From positions 124,001 through 188,000 of the forward strand of contig NZ_CP086594.1 in the NCBI RefSeq assembly GCF_020866845.1: a stretch of DNA of 64,000 bases, in the 5' to 3' direction. The position numbers and the translations under genes are program-made. Origin of the DNA: Sphingomonas radiodurans (GTDB lineage: Bacteria > Pseudomonadota > Alphaproteobacteria > Sphingomonadales > Sphingomonadaceae). Positions 34,544 through 43,525 of the stretch are shown here, in pieces. The notes beneath the pieces are model-generated. The model had not been told where the DNA came from. It made no database searches and was given only the letters and a program-made list of their open reading frames with translations. Position 1 is the stretch's first letter; the number at the start of each line of letters is the position of its first letter.

Positions 34544-35883
34544 GCCTGCTGCCCCCTGATCGCCCACATCTCGAGTTCGAGATCGGGAATCTCACCCGCG
34601 ACGTGCAACGCCACCGCGCCCGAGGTGCGCACCGTCTGCCACTGCTCGTGCCGGCTGTTGATCGCGAAATACACAGTGTTGGCGCGGAACGGGATCTGCC
34701 GCGGCTCGGCCGGCATCGGGTGCAGATCGGCCCCCGGCAGCTGCCGCATCACGAGATCACGAATATGCTCGACCGAACCGATCTTGGTCCGCCGCGGCAT
34801 GTTCGCACGCAACTGCTCGGTATCCGCAGCCGCGCGCACTGCGAGCACGAACTGCGCGGTGGTGAAGAGTGTGTGGTCCTTGATCTGGCCGACCGAAATT
34901 CCGTACGCGCGCTTTTCCAGCGGGATCGCGACCGCGGCCTGCTCGAACACCTTGCTCAGCGAGCGGCGCAAATCGTCCATCACCGCGTCGAAGCACAGCC
35001 GCTGGTCGCGGTGCGAATAGAGCGGCATCTGCGTCGGCCGGTTCGTGCTGCTGGCGAACGTCGACAGCTCGGCCGCCAGCTCGCTCAGAACGCCGTACAG
35101 GTCAGCCGGGTGGATCGTCGGCATGGCGAGCAGATGCTGGATCGACGCTTCCGCACGATTGACCGACATCAGCATCAGAAAGTCGGTGATGTCCGCCACC
35201 GCCTTCGCCCCCGGCGTGCCGAGCCGCCCGGCGATCGCCTCGCCGCGCTGGTGAAGCATGCCGTGCAGCTCGGAGAGGAAGGCGCTGATCACCGGGCTCG
35301 ACGCAGTGGTCAGCGAACAGGGGATGAAGCCGGCATCAAGCATGATCGAATCATCCGCCCGCCGCTCGATAACCCGCGCGATCGGCAGCGTGGTATAGCC
35401 CTCCAGCCCCTCGCTCGCCGCGCGCAGCGACAGTTGCAGCCGCCCGACGTTGATCGCGGTGCGTGACGGCGAACCATAGACCGCATCGGGCGCCTCGAAC
35501 TCCTCGGCGATGTAACGCGTGTCGGCGCGCGCGCTGGCATCCAGCGCAACCTCCGCCGCCCCCGCCCGCGCCTCCGGAATGCACAGATGGATCACCGCAT
35601 CGCGCATATCGCGCGTCACTTCGAGCGGCAGCGGCGCGACCACCTCCTCGGGCACGCGAAACGGCGTGCCGTCCTCGAACACGCCCGCGCATCGCGTGAT
35701 TACGAGCTTGCCGGTCTGCAACTGCCCCTGCCCTAGCTGCACTTCGGAAAGGCCATAGCCATGGCTGACGAGCGGCTTGACGCGCCCTTCCAGCTTCGCA
35801 CCGACGTAGCGATCGAATTGCTGGAAGTGCTGCGGTCGCAGGAACATGCCTTCCGACCAGACAGGCTTGTTCTCCCACGTCAC
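34540..35883 (-). CDS. tssK: T6SS baseplate protein TssK
   Basis: 447 residues, normal length. The family signature starts at the N-terminus: NKPVWSEGMFLRPQHFQQFDRY. A shoulder domain of beta strands follows, and a head domain with CFDAVMDDLRRSLSKVF and VRQLPGADLHPMPAEPRQIP. TssK connects the baseplate wedges to the TssL-TssM membrane complex. Stop overlaps the tssL start. 31 bases downstream of tagH. Confidence 0.96.
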   Translation of the reverse strand: MTWENKPVWSEGMFLRPQHFQQFDRYVGAKLEGRVKPLVSHGYGLSEVQLGQGQLQTGKLVITRCAGVFEDGTPFRVPEEVVAPLPLEVTRDMRDAVIHLCIPEARAGAAEVALDASARADTRYIAEEFEAPDAVYGSPSRTAINVGRLQLSLRAASEGLEGYTTLPIARVIERRADDSIMLDAGFIPCSLTTASSPVISAFLSELHGMLHQRGEAIAGRLGTPGAKAVADITDFLMLMSVNRAEASIQHLLAMPTIHPADLYGVLSELAAELSTFASSTNRPTQMPLYSHRDQRLCFDAVMDDLRRSLSKVFEQAAVAIPLEKRAYGISVGQIKDHTLFTTAQFVLAVRAAADTEQLRANMPRRTKIGSVEHIRDLVMRQLPGADLHPMPAEPRQIPFRANTVYFAINSRHEQWQTVRTSGAVALHVAGEIPDLELEMWAIRGQQA

Positions 35884-35914
35884 CCCGTCATTCCCCCCTC
35901 ATGCTGCCCCCGCG

Positions 35915-37522
35915 TCAGCGCGCGGATTTCAAGAAATCCTCATATCCTTCTCGGAACGCCACGCTCATCACCCCATTCGCGTTAGACGTCGCATCGCGCC
36001 GCAGCGCCTCAAATACGGTTAGATACACGCTCCACCGATCGACGCCACGCCTGAACGATAAGCCCTTCTTCTGGCTTGTCGCCTTCTCGATCATCTTCTC
36101 GATCTCGGGCGGTGACAAGCGGTCGAACACCGCGGTCAGTGCGCGTTGCACGCCCGCCAGCATAGCGAGCTGGTGCTTCTTGGCATCCTCGAACGCGGTG
36201 CGGATCGCATCCTCGCTGTTCATGAATCCGGGCAACGGATCGCCCATCAGCACTTTGGCGGCGTCCAGCGGCGGCAGATGCTTCAGCGGATTGTTGCGGC
36301 CGATGCTGATCTGCGTGCGCTCGACGCGGAACTCATCCTTGAACGCCGCGCGATCCTGCAGAATGTCGGAAAGACCCAGCACGACCTGGCGATACATGAT
36401 GCCGAGCCGCCGCATCGCATCGGGCGCGAGTCGCAACTCCTCCGCGGTCAACCCGGCGCCTTCGTAGAACGCTGCCCACGCATCGCCGTTGATTTGCGCC
36501 GCAGGGGCCGCGGCGGGTGGTGCCGGAGGCGGCGGTGGTGGTGGCGGCGCATCGAACGTATCGAAACTCCCGCTCGGCGCTGCAGTGGATGCGGCCGGCG
36601 CGAAGTCGAACGGATCGGCAAGGCGCCCGCCCGAAGGCGCGGAAGGCGTGTCACCGAACGGATCCTCGAGTTGCTTTGGCGGCGCCGGCAGATTGCCAAA
36701 AGGGTCGTCAAATGGGACGCTCGACGGCGACATATCGGCAAACGGATCGACCAGTGGCGCGCGCCGTTGCGGCATGTCGCCAAATGGATCATCGAGCTCG
36801 GCGCGCGGCGGTGGCATGTCGCCGAACGGATCGCGCACGGGCGACGGCTGCGCAGCGAACGGATCAGGCCCGATCCCTCCTCCACCGGCCCAATCCTCGG
36901 GAATGCCGAAGTCGACCGGCGGCGGCAGCGGATCGGCGAGGATCGGCCGCGAGAACGCCTGTCCCAGCAGGTCTCCGACGCCGAAATCGCCCGTGCGCGG
37001 CGGTCCGATCGCCCCGCCCGCCGGCGCCAGCATGTCGTGGATCGCGCCGCCCAGGAAATCGTGCATCGCCGCACCCTGCGGCCCATCGTCCCACATCGCA
37101 TCGACTGGCGCATCGAACCACGCATCCTGCCCGCGCGGTTGCGCCGCCATGCCGGGCAGCGGCGGCGGTGGCGGCGGCACGAGCGCGATCCCGGCGCCCA
37201 TCGCTTCGGTTGCGATCGTGATGACGAAACTGCCGATGATCAGCCGGTCGTTCGATCGCACCGGCACCGGAGTGTGTGGCGCAATCCGCGAAACCGGATC
37301 GTTGAGCGCAACACCATTCGAGCTTTGATCGAGCACGAACAATTCCAATCCCGCCGCCAGGATCGTGCAGTGCGTCCGCGAGACGACACCCTCGTCGTCG
37401 GGCAGCACGATGTCGCACATCACTGCGCTGCGGCCGACCTTGATCTCACCGCTATCGAGATGGCGACGATCGAAAAAGGTGCCGGGGGGATCGCCCGTAC
37501 GTGACAGCAACAACGTCCACAT
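35915..37522 (-). CDS. tagH: T6SS-associated FHA protein TagH with DPF repeats
   Basis: 535 residues. The N-terminal FHA domain (about 1-95) has IKVGRSAVMCDIVLPDDEGVVSRTHC and DQSSNGVALN. Residues about 110-345 are low complexity: Pro-rich and then seven spaced copies of a Asp-Pro-Phe-(Gly/Ala)-(Asp/Asn) motif (DNA 36608-36866). The C-terminal TagH-specific helical domain (about 350-535) has ELRLAPDAMRRLGIMYRQVVLGLSD and HLPPLDAAKVLMGDPLPGFM. It is probably phosphorylated by PpkA to license assembly. ATG 37522 is chosen because it starts right before the FHA fold. Confidence 0.92.
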   Translation of the reverse strand: MWTLLLSRTGDPPGTFFDRRHLDSGEIKVGRSAVMCDIVLPDDEGVVSRTHCTILAAGLELFVLDQSSNGVALNDPVSRIAPHTPVPVRSNDRLIIGSFVITIATEAMGAGIALVPPPPPPLPGMAAQPRGQDAWFDAPVDAMWDDGPQGAAMHDFLGGAIHDMLAPAGGAIGPPRTGDFGVGDLLGQAFSRPILADPLPPPVDFGIPEDWAGGGGIGPDPFAAQPSPVRDPFGDMPPPRAELDDPFGDMPQRRAPLVDPFADMSPSSVPFDDPFGNLPAPPKQLEDPFGDTPSAPSGGRLADPFDFAPAASTAAPSGSFDTFDAPPPPPPPPAPPAAAPAAQINGDAWAAFYEGAGLTAEELRLAPDAMRRLGIMYRQVVLGLSDILQDRAAFKDEFRVERTQISIGRNNPLKHLPPLDAAKVLMGDPLPGFMNSEDAIRTAFEDAKKHQLAMLAGVQRALTAVFDRLSPPEIEKMIEKATSQKKGLSFRRGVDRWSVYLTVFEALRRDATSNANGVMSVAFREGYEDFLKSAR

Positions 37523-37526
37523 CGTC

Positions 37527-38135
37527 TCAGGCCGCCGCGAATCGCTCGCGGAGCTTGGTCTGCGCGTCGCGCCCGTTGCCACCGTTCATCAGCGCCAGCC
37601 CGATCTCGAGCCAGTCTGCGAACGACGCGCGGCCAGCGAACAGCGGATCATGCGTCAGCAGGATCATCGCCGTGCGCACCGCGACGCCGGGAAGATGCGC
37701 CGGCGGTGCAACCGCCTGCTGTCCACGCGGCGCGAGCGACGGTCCGGACCAGAACGCCGCCATCGCCGCCCAGCCGGGAGCTCGCGCCGAGTTGCTCCGC
37801 TCCGCCACGACGCCGGCCTGCTCGGCATCCTCGGGGGATCCGCTTTGCACCCAGCGCTCCGCTGCTTCGATCGCGACTCGATCGTCCGACGATTCGTCGC
37901 TGTCCGGCAACAGCCTAGTCGCGAGGCAAGCCCACCACACCGCCTGACGATGCGGCAGCATCAGCGCCAGCGCGTAAACCGCATCGCGCGCGTTATCGCC
38001 TTCTGCCAACGCCTCGATAAAACGCGTCGGGTGCGGCGCTAACGACAAGGCCGCATGACCCGCCGGCGACAGGTCAGCCTTTTCCTGGAGCACCGTGCGC
38101 TGAAAGCGAAGCGCGATGGCGGGGTTGGATACCAT
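37527..38135 (-). CDS. T6SS-operon protein of unknown function (DUF6931-like)
   Basis: 202 residues, helical, soluble, no signal peptide. Sequence such as ALSLAPHPTRFIEALAEGDNARDAVYALALMLPHRQAVWWACLATRL and AGRASFADWLEIGLALMNGGNGRD resembles small proteins found between vgrG and tagH in other alphaproteobacterial T6SS clusters (DUF6931, from memory). The gene starts 10 bases after vgrG and ends 4 bases before tagH. An adaptor for VgrG cargo or an FHA partner are both possible. Confidence 0.8.
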   Translation of the reverse strand: MVSNPAIALRFQRTVLQEKADLSPAGHAALSLAPHPTRFIEALAEGDNARDAVYALALMLPHRQAVWWACLATRLLPDSDESSDDRVAIEAAERWVQSGSPEDAEQAGVVAERSNSARAPGWAAMAAFWSGPSLAPRGQQAVAPPAHLPGVAVRTAMILLTHDPLFAGRASFADWLEIGLALMNGGNGRDAQTKLRERFAAA

Positions 38136-38145
38136 GGTCGTCGGC

Positions 38146-40032
38146 CTAATTGATCATGACGATGGCGCCCTTCAGGATCATCGGCCCGTCGGATGTCTCC
38201 TGAATCAATGCCGCCTTGAACGTCGCCATCGCACCTGCCTTCAGATCCATCGTCGCGTCGGACGTGATCTTGATCGTCGGCGCCTTGATCTCGATGCCCT
38301 GCATCGTCAGCTTGATGCTCGACGGGCCGACCTTGAGCTCGATTTCCTTCTTCGATTCGTGAAGGCTCTCCTGCAGCACCGTCATCGTCCGGGTCTTGGT
38401 GATGTCGGTCTTCTGCAGCCCCTCGATCTTGACGGTACGGTCCTTCGTCACATTGAGCTTCTGATCACGTTCCACGATCAGCGTCTGGTCGCGCTTGACC
38501 GTGCCCCAATCGTCATTGTCGATCACGCGGCGATAGTCGCGACCGGTGTAGAGATACACTTCCTCCTCGCCAGGCTTGTCCTCGAAGCGGAATTCCTGAA
38601 CGATACTGCCGTTCTTATCGGTAATCGACCGCCATCCGCTCTGCGTCGGCGTCGATGTCGGATCGAACGGATACTTCTGCGACGGAGTGAATACCGATCC
38701 TGCGATGAACGGGAGATCCGGATTGCCGTAGAGGAAATCGATGATCACCCGCGACCCAATGCGCGGGAAGAATTGCGCGCCGTGTGTGCTGTGCGCCCAT
38801 TGCTGCTGCACCGGCAACCAGACGATCTCCGGCAAGCCGTTGCCCGAATAATCGCGTGCATTGGCGATCGCGACCGGCACACGCCACTGATCATCGATCT
38901 TCGCTTCGCCCTCTGCCGCGCCCTTAAGCGCGATGGTGCCCAGGATCGGCCCGGGCGCGCGCCGGGCGGCGAGCTCGACCGAGGGGCGGAAGGTCTTGGT
39001 GGCGTCGATTGCCGTAAAACGATTCGCGTAATGCGGCGGAATCTCGCCTTCCAGCATCCACGGATCGTAAGCGCTGTGCACCACCGACGTGAGCACGACC
39101 CGCTTGGGTGAGACCTTGCCGCCACCGATCACTTCGACGCGGCCGCCAGCCTGGAAGCCCGGCTCGGTCGACGTGCCTTCGACGAAATCGGCGGATTGCG
39201 CGACATGTTCGTCGCTCGCTTCCTGCCGTGTCTTAACGTCTCCCTTGGCGACAGCTTCTGCGCTCGTCGTTTCGTAAGCGTGGCTGTACACCGCCCCCCA
39301 GCTGTCCGCCGCCGTTCCCGGCTGCGGAAACGGCGTGTCGAGCTTGTTGACGTTGAACCCGACATGCCCGTGCTTGCGTGGCGCAGCGCGATAGCGGCGT
39401 TCCAGCGTATCGATCGAGGCGCCGTCGCTGTTCGGCAGGAACTCCGCCGCCCCGCCGGGCAGGTCGATGTAATCCGCCGGCTTGTTTGTCACGATCATCT
39501 TGTGACGATAGCTACCTGCGCCGCGCTCATAGGCGAAGAAATACATGATGCCGTCTTGCGCCAGCATCCGAGCGAGAAAATCGAGCTCGGTCTCATCGTA
39601 ACGCACCGCATAGCCGCGCTTGGGCGGCGGCGGACTGACGCTCACCGCCTTGACCAATCCGGTCACGTCGGCAGTCATCGCGTCGAATATTTCGAGCGTG
39701 TTCTTGTCCTGAACGAAGTGTGTCGCCCGCGCATAGGATAGCGCATGATATGACGGGCGGATCTGGATGTGAATCCGCCGCTCGTCGCCGCTCTCCGCCC
39801 AGCGCGCGCCATAGATCCGGCCGGCGAACACGCGCTGGCTGCCGTGATCCGGCGAGACATCGAACTCCGCGAGCTTTCCGATCCAGGCGGACAGGTCGGG
39901 CTCGGTCGTCGCAATCAGTTCGAGCCGGTACTCGAACGGCTCGGAAATAGCCTCGCGCCCCTCGAACCCGAGCAACGCATAACTCTCGACCGGCTCGCCG
40001 GCGAGTTCACGAAGGTTGAGAAGATGCGCCAT
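38146..40032 (-). CDS. vgrG: T6SS spike protein VgrG (TssI)
   Basis: 628 residues. The N-terminal gp27-like part (about 1-380) begins LRELAGEPVESYALLGFEGREAISEPFEYRLEL. The gp5 OB-fold lies near 385-460 (WLPVQQQWAHSTHGAQFFPRIGSRVIIDFLYGNPDLPFI). A needle-forming beta-prism follows (FRFEDKPGEEEVYLYTGRDY; KDRTVKIEGLQKTDITKTRTMTV) ending at IVMIN. There is no additional C-terminal effector domain, so the spike needs a separate PAAR tip and cargo. 55 bases and a long hairpin separate it from hcp. Confidence 0.96.
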   Translation of the reverse strand: MAHLLNLRELAGEPVESYALLGFEGREAISEPFEYRLELIATTEPDLSAWIGKLAEFDVSPDHGSQRVFAGRIYGARWAESGDERRIHIQIRPSYHALSYARATHFVQDKNTLEIFDAMTADVTGLVKAVSVSPPPPKRGYAVRYDETELDFLARMLAQDGIMYFFAYERGAGSYRHKMIVTNKPADYIDLPGGAAEFLPNSDGASIDTLERRYRAAPRKHGHVGFNVNKLDTPFPQPGTAADSWGAVYSHAYETTSAEAVAKGDVKTRQEASDEHVAQSADFVEGTSTEPGFQAGGRVEVIGGGKVSPKRVVLTSVVHSAYDPWMLEGEIPPHYANRFTAIDATKTFRPSVELAARRAPGPILGTIALKGAAEGEAKIDDQWRVPVAIANARDYSGNGLPEIVWLPVQQQWAHSTHGAQFFPRIGSRVIIDFLYGNPDLPFIAGSVFTPSQKYPFDPTSTPTQSGWRSITDKNGSIVQEFRFEDKPGEEEVYLYTGRDYRRVIDNDDWGTVKRDQTLIVERDQKLNVTKDRTVKIEGLQKTDITKTRTMTVLQESLHESKKEIELKVGPSSIKLTMQGIEIKAPTIKITSDATMDLKAGAMATFKAALIQETSDGPMILKGAIVMIN

Positions 40033-40051
40033 GAACCCCTGTCGATCGCGA

Positions 40052-40080
40052 TCCCGGGCGGCGCAATGCGCCGCCCGGGA
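40052..40080. promoter_or_regulatory. Long hairpin between hcp and vgrG
   Basis: Near-perfect palindrome: 14 bases (40052-40065) complement 40067-40080 around a single central A; the arms are TCCCGGGCGGCGCA and TGCGCCGCCCGGGA. It lies 8 bases after the hcp stop on the minus strand and 20 bases before the vgrG start. No T-run follows, so it is probably an mRNA-stabilising or partial-termination structure that raises hcp over vgrG. Confidence 0.7.
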
Positions 40081-40087
40081 AGTCGCA

Positions 40088-40558
40088 TCAGCCGACCTTG
40101 TTCTCGGTCAGGCTGTAGATCAGGTGCGTCGGGCTGCCGGTCTGCTTGTCGTCGCGGCCAGTGAAGCTCCAGTCGAACTTCGCGATGTTCAGCGAGATCG
40201 ACTCGGACGGAAAATCACCGCCCGACGACATGCTGAAGCCGGAGATGATCACCTCCTCGATCTCAAGCGTCGCATAGGCGACCGACTCACCCTTGCTTGC
40301 AGCGACGAACGAAATCGTGCCCTTGCCGATTGGATCACCCTTGAGCAGCGCCTTGAACAGCAACTCGCTCGACTTGTCGGTCGTCTTCGTGGCCGTGATT
40401 TCGGACACACTTGGCTCGCTGGTCGAACGATCGCCACCGCGCGCGCTGCCCACGCCGATTCCTGCGCCCCACTGGAAGCTGCTCAGTTCAATCTGCTCCT
40501 TGAACTTCGAATCGGTCGTGCTGCCCTTGATGCCATCAAGTTTCAGAAAAATTGCCAT
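40088..40558 (-). CDS. hcp: T6SS tube protein Hcp (TssD)
   Basis: 156 residues that assemble as hexameric rings into the inner tube. Hcp family pattern: MAIFLKLDGIKGSTTDSKFKE at the start, IELSSFQWGAGIG, ATKTTDKSSELLFKALLKG in the middle, and VIISGFSMSSGGDFPSESISLNIAKFDW towards the end. AAAGGAG ahead of ATG 40558 is a strong ribosome-binding site, and hairpins flank the gene, fitting high expression. Confidence 0.97.
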   Translation of the reverse strand: MAIFLKLDGIKGSTTDSKFKEQIELSSFQWGAGIGVGSARGGDRSTSEPSVSEITATKTTDKSSELLFKALLKGDPIGKGTISFVAASKGESVAYATLEIEEVIISGFSMSSGGDFPSESISLNIAKFDWSFTGRDDKQTGSPTHLIYSLTENKVG

Positions 40559-40581
40559 CGCTCGTCTCCTTTAGAATGCGG

Positions 40582-40599
40582 CGACGGCGATTGCCGTCG
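40582..40599. promoter_or_regulatory. Hairpin upstream of hcp
   Basis: 7-bp stem CGACGGC / GCCGTCG with a 4-base loop between clpV and hcp, 23 bases before the hcp start and just ahead of its ribosome-binding site. No T-run on the minus strand. It may be a processing or 5'-stabilising structure. Confidence 0.5.
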
Positions 40600-40644
40600 T
40601 CGTTGCCTTTCTTCACTTCAACCAATTCGATCCGCCCGCAACAA

Positions 40645-43374
40645 TCAGGCGATCGTGAACCCATAGTCCTTTTCGTCACCCGATGTAACATGAACTGACG
40701 TCACGTCTTTGCCATCGGCTCGCAACCCGAGAAGTTCTTCCGCCAGATCAGCAAGCAACCCGCGTTTCAAGATGTTTTCGATATTGCGCGCGCCGCTTTC
40801 CACTTCGGTGCAGCGTGCCACCAACCGATCGAGCAACGCATCGTCCCACTCGAACGTCGCGCCGTAATTGCCGGTCACGCGCTGGCGGATACGATTGAGG
40901 CTGATCACCACGATCTCGCGCAGGATCTCGGGGCGCAGCGGGAAGAACGGTACCGTCACGACGCGCCCGAGAAATGCCGGCTTGAAATACTCTAGTAGCG
41001 CGGGCCGCAACTCGGACGCCAGCACTTCGGGCTCCGGCAGCACCTCGGCGGAGCGGCACAGATCCTCGATCGTCTCCGTCCCGGCGTTCGATGTCATAAT
41101 GATCAGCGTATTCTTGAAGTCGATGTCGCGGCCCTGGCCGTCCTTCAGCATGCCCTTGTCGAACACCTGGTAGAACACGTCCTGCACGCCAGGATGCGCC
41201 TTCTCCATCTCGTCGAGCAGGATCACCGAATAGGGTTTGCGCCGCACCGCCTCGGTCAGCACCCCGCCTTCGCCATAGCCGACGTAGCCCGGCGCCGCGC
41301 CGACGAGCGTGGAGACCTTATGCTCCTCCTTGAACTCGCTCATGTTGATCGTCGTGACGTTCTGCTCGCCGCCGTACAGCAATTCCGCCAGCGCCAGCGC
41401 CGTCTCGGTCTTGCCGACGCCCGACGTGCCGCAGAACAGGAACACGCCCAGCGGCTTGCGCGGGTCGGCGAGCCCGGCGCGCGCGGTACGCACCGTCTGG
41501 CCGATCACGTCGAGCGCATATTGCTGGCCCTTGATGCGTGCCGACAGTTGGCTGCTGACGTTCAACACCGATCGAATCTCGTCGCCGCTCATCCGACCGG
41601 CGGGAATGCCTGTCCAGCCGGCGAGCACCGACGCGACGACATCGCGGTCGACCACGTCATAGACCATGATTTCTTCGCCGCGCTGGATCGTCAGCGCAGC
41701 CTGCGCCTCCTTCAGCTTCTGGCGTGCTTCGGCAACCGCAGCGGACTGGCCGAATCCGTCGGGCGCGGGCGTGTCTGAGACAGGTGCGCCTTCCGCCGGC
41801 ACGGCTACGGCCTTTTCCCGGGCTTCGTTGTTCATCAGACCGTCGAGCGCCAATCGCGCGTTCGAAACCTCCTGAACGAGCCGCTTTTCCTCGTCCCACC
41901 GCTTGGTGAGCGCTTCCTGTTCCGCCTCCAACTCCGCCTTGCGCTCGACGCTCGCCTGCAGCGCAGCCGCATTGTCGATCCCGCTGCGCTGCTCGCGCTC
42001 GAGCATCCGAACTTCCGACGCGAGCAAGCCGAGTTGGCGCTGGACGTCCTCGAGCGCTGGCGGCGTCGCCGCCTGGCTGATCCCCACCCGCGCGCACGCC
42101 GTATCGAGCAGCGAGATCGCCTTGTCGGGCAATTGCCGCCCGGCGATGTAGCGATGCGACAGCCCAGCCGCCGCTTCGAGCGCTTCGCCCAGGATCGTCA
42201 CGCCGTGATGCTTCTCCAGCACCGGCACCAGCCCACGCAGCATCGCAACCGCGAGCTTCTCGGCCGGCTCTTCGACCTTCACCACCTGGAAACGGCGAGT
42301 GAGCGCGGGATCCTTCTCGAAATACTTCTTGTATTCGGCCCAGGTCGTCGCGGCGATCGTCCGCATCTCGCCGCGCGCCAGCGCCGGCTTGAGCAGATTC
42401 GCCGCGTCGTTCTGGCCCTCGGCGCCACCCGCGCCGATCAGCGTATGCGCCTCGTCGATGAACATGATGATCGGCGTCGGCGAAGCCTTCACTTCCTCGA
42501 TCACCGATTTCAGCCGGTTCTCGAATTCACCCTTGATCCCCGCGCCCGCCTGCAACAGCCCGAGGTCGAGCGACAGCAGCCGCACATTCTTCAGCGCCTC
42601 CGGCACGTCGCCCTGTACGATGCGCAGCGCGAAGCCTTCGACGACGGCAGTCTTGCCGACACCGGCCTCACCAGTGAGGATCGGATTGTTCTGCCGCCGC
42701 CGCGTCAGGATATCAACGATCTGGCGTATCTCGGGATCACGTCCGAAGATTGGATCGATCTTCCCGTCACGCGCCTGTTGCGTCAGATCGATGCAGAACT
42801 TCGCAAGGTTCTCGCCGCCCCGCGCCGCCGCCGGCGCGGCCCCGCCGCCGCCCGCATTCGCGGCTTCAGCCGGTGCAGACGCCTCCGCAGTCTTCGCCTC
42901 TTCCGAGCCCGACGCGATCTGCGTCATCGTCGTGCGCAGCGTCTCGGCCGGGATCTTCGCAAACTGCGTGCTCGCATCGCGCGCCACGCTCGTCATCTCG
43001 TCGCTGCCGACGAGTGCCAGCAGCAAATGCCCCGAGCGGATCTTGGTCGCGCCAAGTTCCAGCGAGCCGATCAGCCACGCCTCGCGGATCAGCTTGGCGA
43101 CGTTCGGCGCAATCGCCGGCGCACGGCCGTTGCCCGTCTTGAAGCGATCGACCTGGCGATTGATGTCCTGCGCCAGCCGTCCAGCGTCCACCTCGAAGTG
43201 GCTCAGGATCACCGCCACGTCAGATGTCTGGCGATCGATCAGCTTAAGCAGCCAATGTTCGACCTCGATATCGTAGTTGGTCCGGGAAAGCGCCAGCCCA
43301 GCCGCCGATTCCAGCGTGGAACGACAGGTGTCGTCGAGCTTCGCGACGAGACTTTTCAGGTTGAGCTGTGCCAC
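40645..43374 (-). CDS. clpV: T6SS AAA+ ATPase ClpV (TssH)
   Basis: 909 residues. The N-terminal sheath-binding domain (about 1-150: TCRSTLESAAGLALSRTNYDIEVEHWLLKL) precedes AAA1 with Walker A GEAGVGKT and FIDEAHTLIGAGG. A coiled-coil middle domain (about 430-560) follows, then AAA2 with GTSGVGKTE, LLDEMEKAHPGVQ and ITSNAGT-like IMTSNAGTETI. It disassembles contracted TssB-TssC sheaths for reuse. 151 bases separate it from tssG, room for an internal promoter. Confidence 0.96.
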   Translation of the reverse strand: MAQLNLKSLVAKLDDTCRSTLESAAGLALSRTNYDIEVEHWLLKLIDRQTSDVAVILSHFEVDAGRLAQDINRQVDRFKTGNGRAPAIAPNVAKLIREAWLIGSLELGATKIRSGHLLLALVGSDEMTSVARDASTQFAKIPAETLRTTMTQIASGSEEAKTAEASAPAEAANAGGGGAAPAAARGGENLAKFCIDLTQQARDGKIDPIFGRDPEIRQIVDILTRRRQNNPILTGEAGVGKTAVVEGFALRIVQGDVPEALKNVRLLSLDLGLLQAGAGIKGEFENRLKSVIEEVKASPTPIIMFIDEAHTLIGAGGAEGQNDAANLLKPALARGEMRTIAATTWAEYKKYFEKDPALTRRFQVVKVEEPAEKLAVAMLRGLVPVLEKHHGVTILGEALEAAAGLSHRYIAGRQLPDKAISLLDTACARVGISQAATPPALEDVQRQLGLLASEVRMLEREQRSGIDNAAALQASVERKAELEAEQEALTKRWDEEKRLVQEVSNARLALDGLMNNEAREKAVAVPAEGAPVSDTPAPDGFGQSAAVAEARQKLKEAQAALTIQRGEEIMVYDVVDRDVVASVLAGWTGIPAGRMSGDEIRSVLNVSSQLSARIKGQQYALDVIGQTVRTARAGLADPRKPLGVFLFCGTSGVGKTETALALAELLYGGEQNVTTINMSEFKEEHKVSTLVGAAPGYVGYGEGGVLTEAVRRKPYSVILLDEMEKAHPGVQDVFYQVFDKGMLKDGQGRDIDFKNTLIIMTSNAGTETIEDLCRSAEVLPEPEVLASELRPALLEYFKPAFLGRVVTVPFFPLRPEILREIVVISLNRIRQRVTGNYGATFEWDDALLDRLVARCTEVESGARNIENILKRGLLADLAEELLGLRADGKDVTSVHVTSGDEKDYGFTIA

Positions 43375-43525
43375 GCATCCCCTTCACGCAAGACCAGTCA
43401 AAGACCGCCAAGCGCCCTATTTAACCACCAGTTTTACGCGAACCCGGCTTTTATCGATCTTCCACTTCCCGAATTCCCCCCGGGCCAATGGAGTCGTTGT
43501 AATCGCGGGCCTAGCCCGGCGCTTG
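43375..43525. other. Gap between tssG and clpV, possible internal promoter
   Basis: AT-richer than the flanking operon. On the minus strand a TTAAAT-like -10 candidate lies near 43421-43426, but a -35 box is not clear. A short hairpin (GGGC CTA GCCC) near 43507-43517 follows the tssG stop. It could give clpV-hcp-vgrG an extra start or simply be a processing site. Confidence 0.25.
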
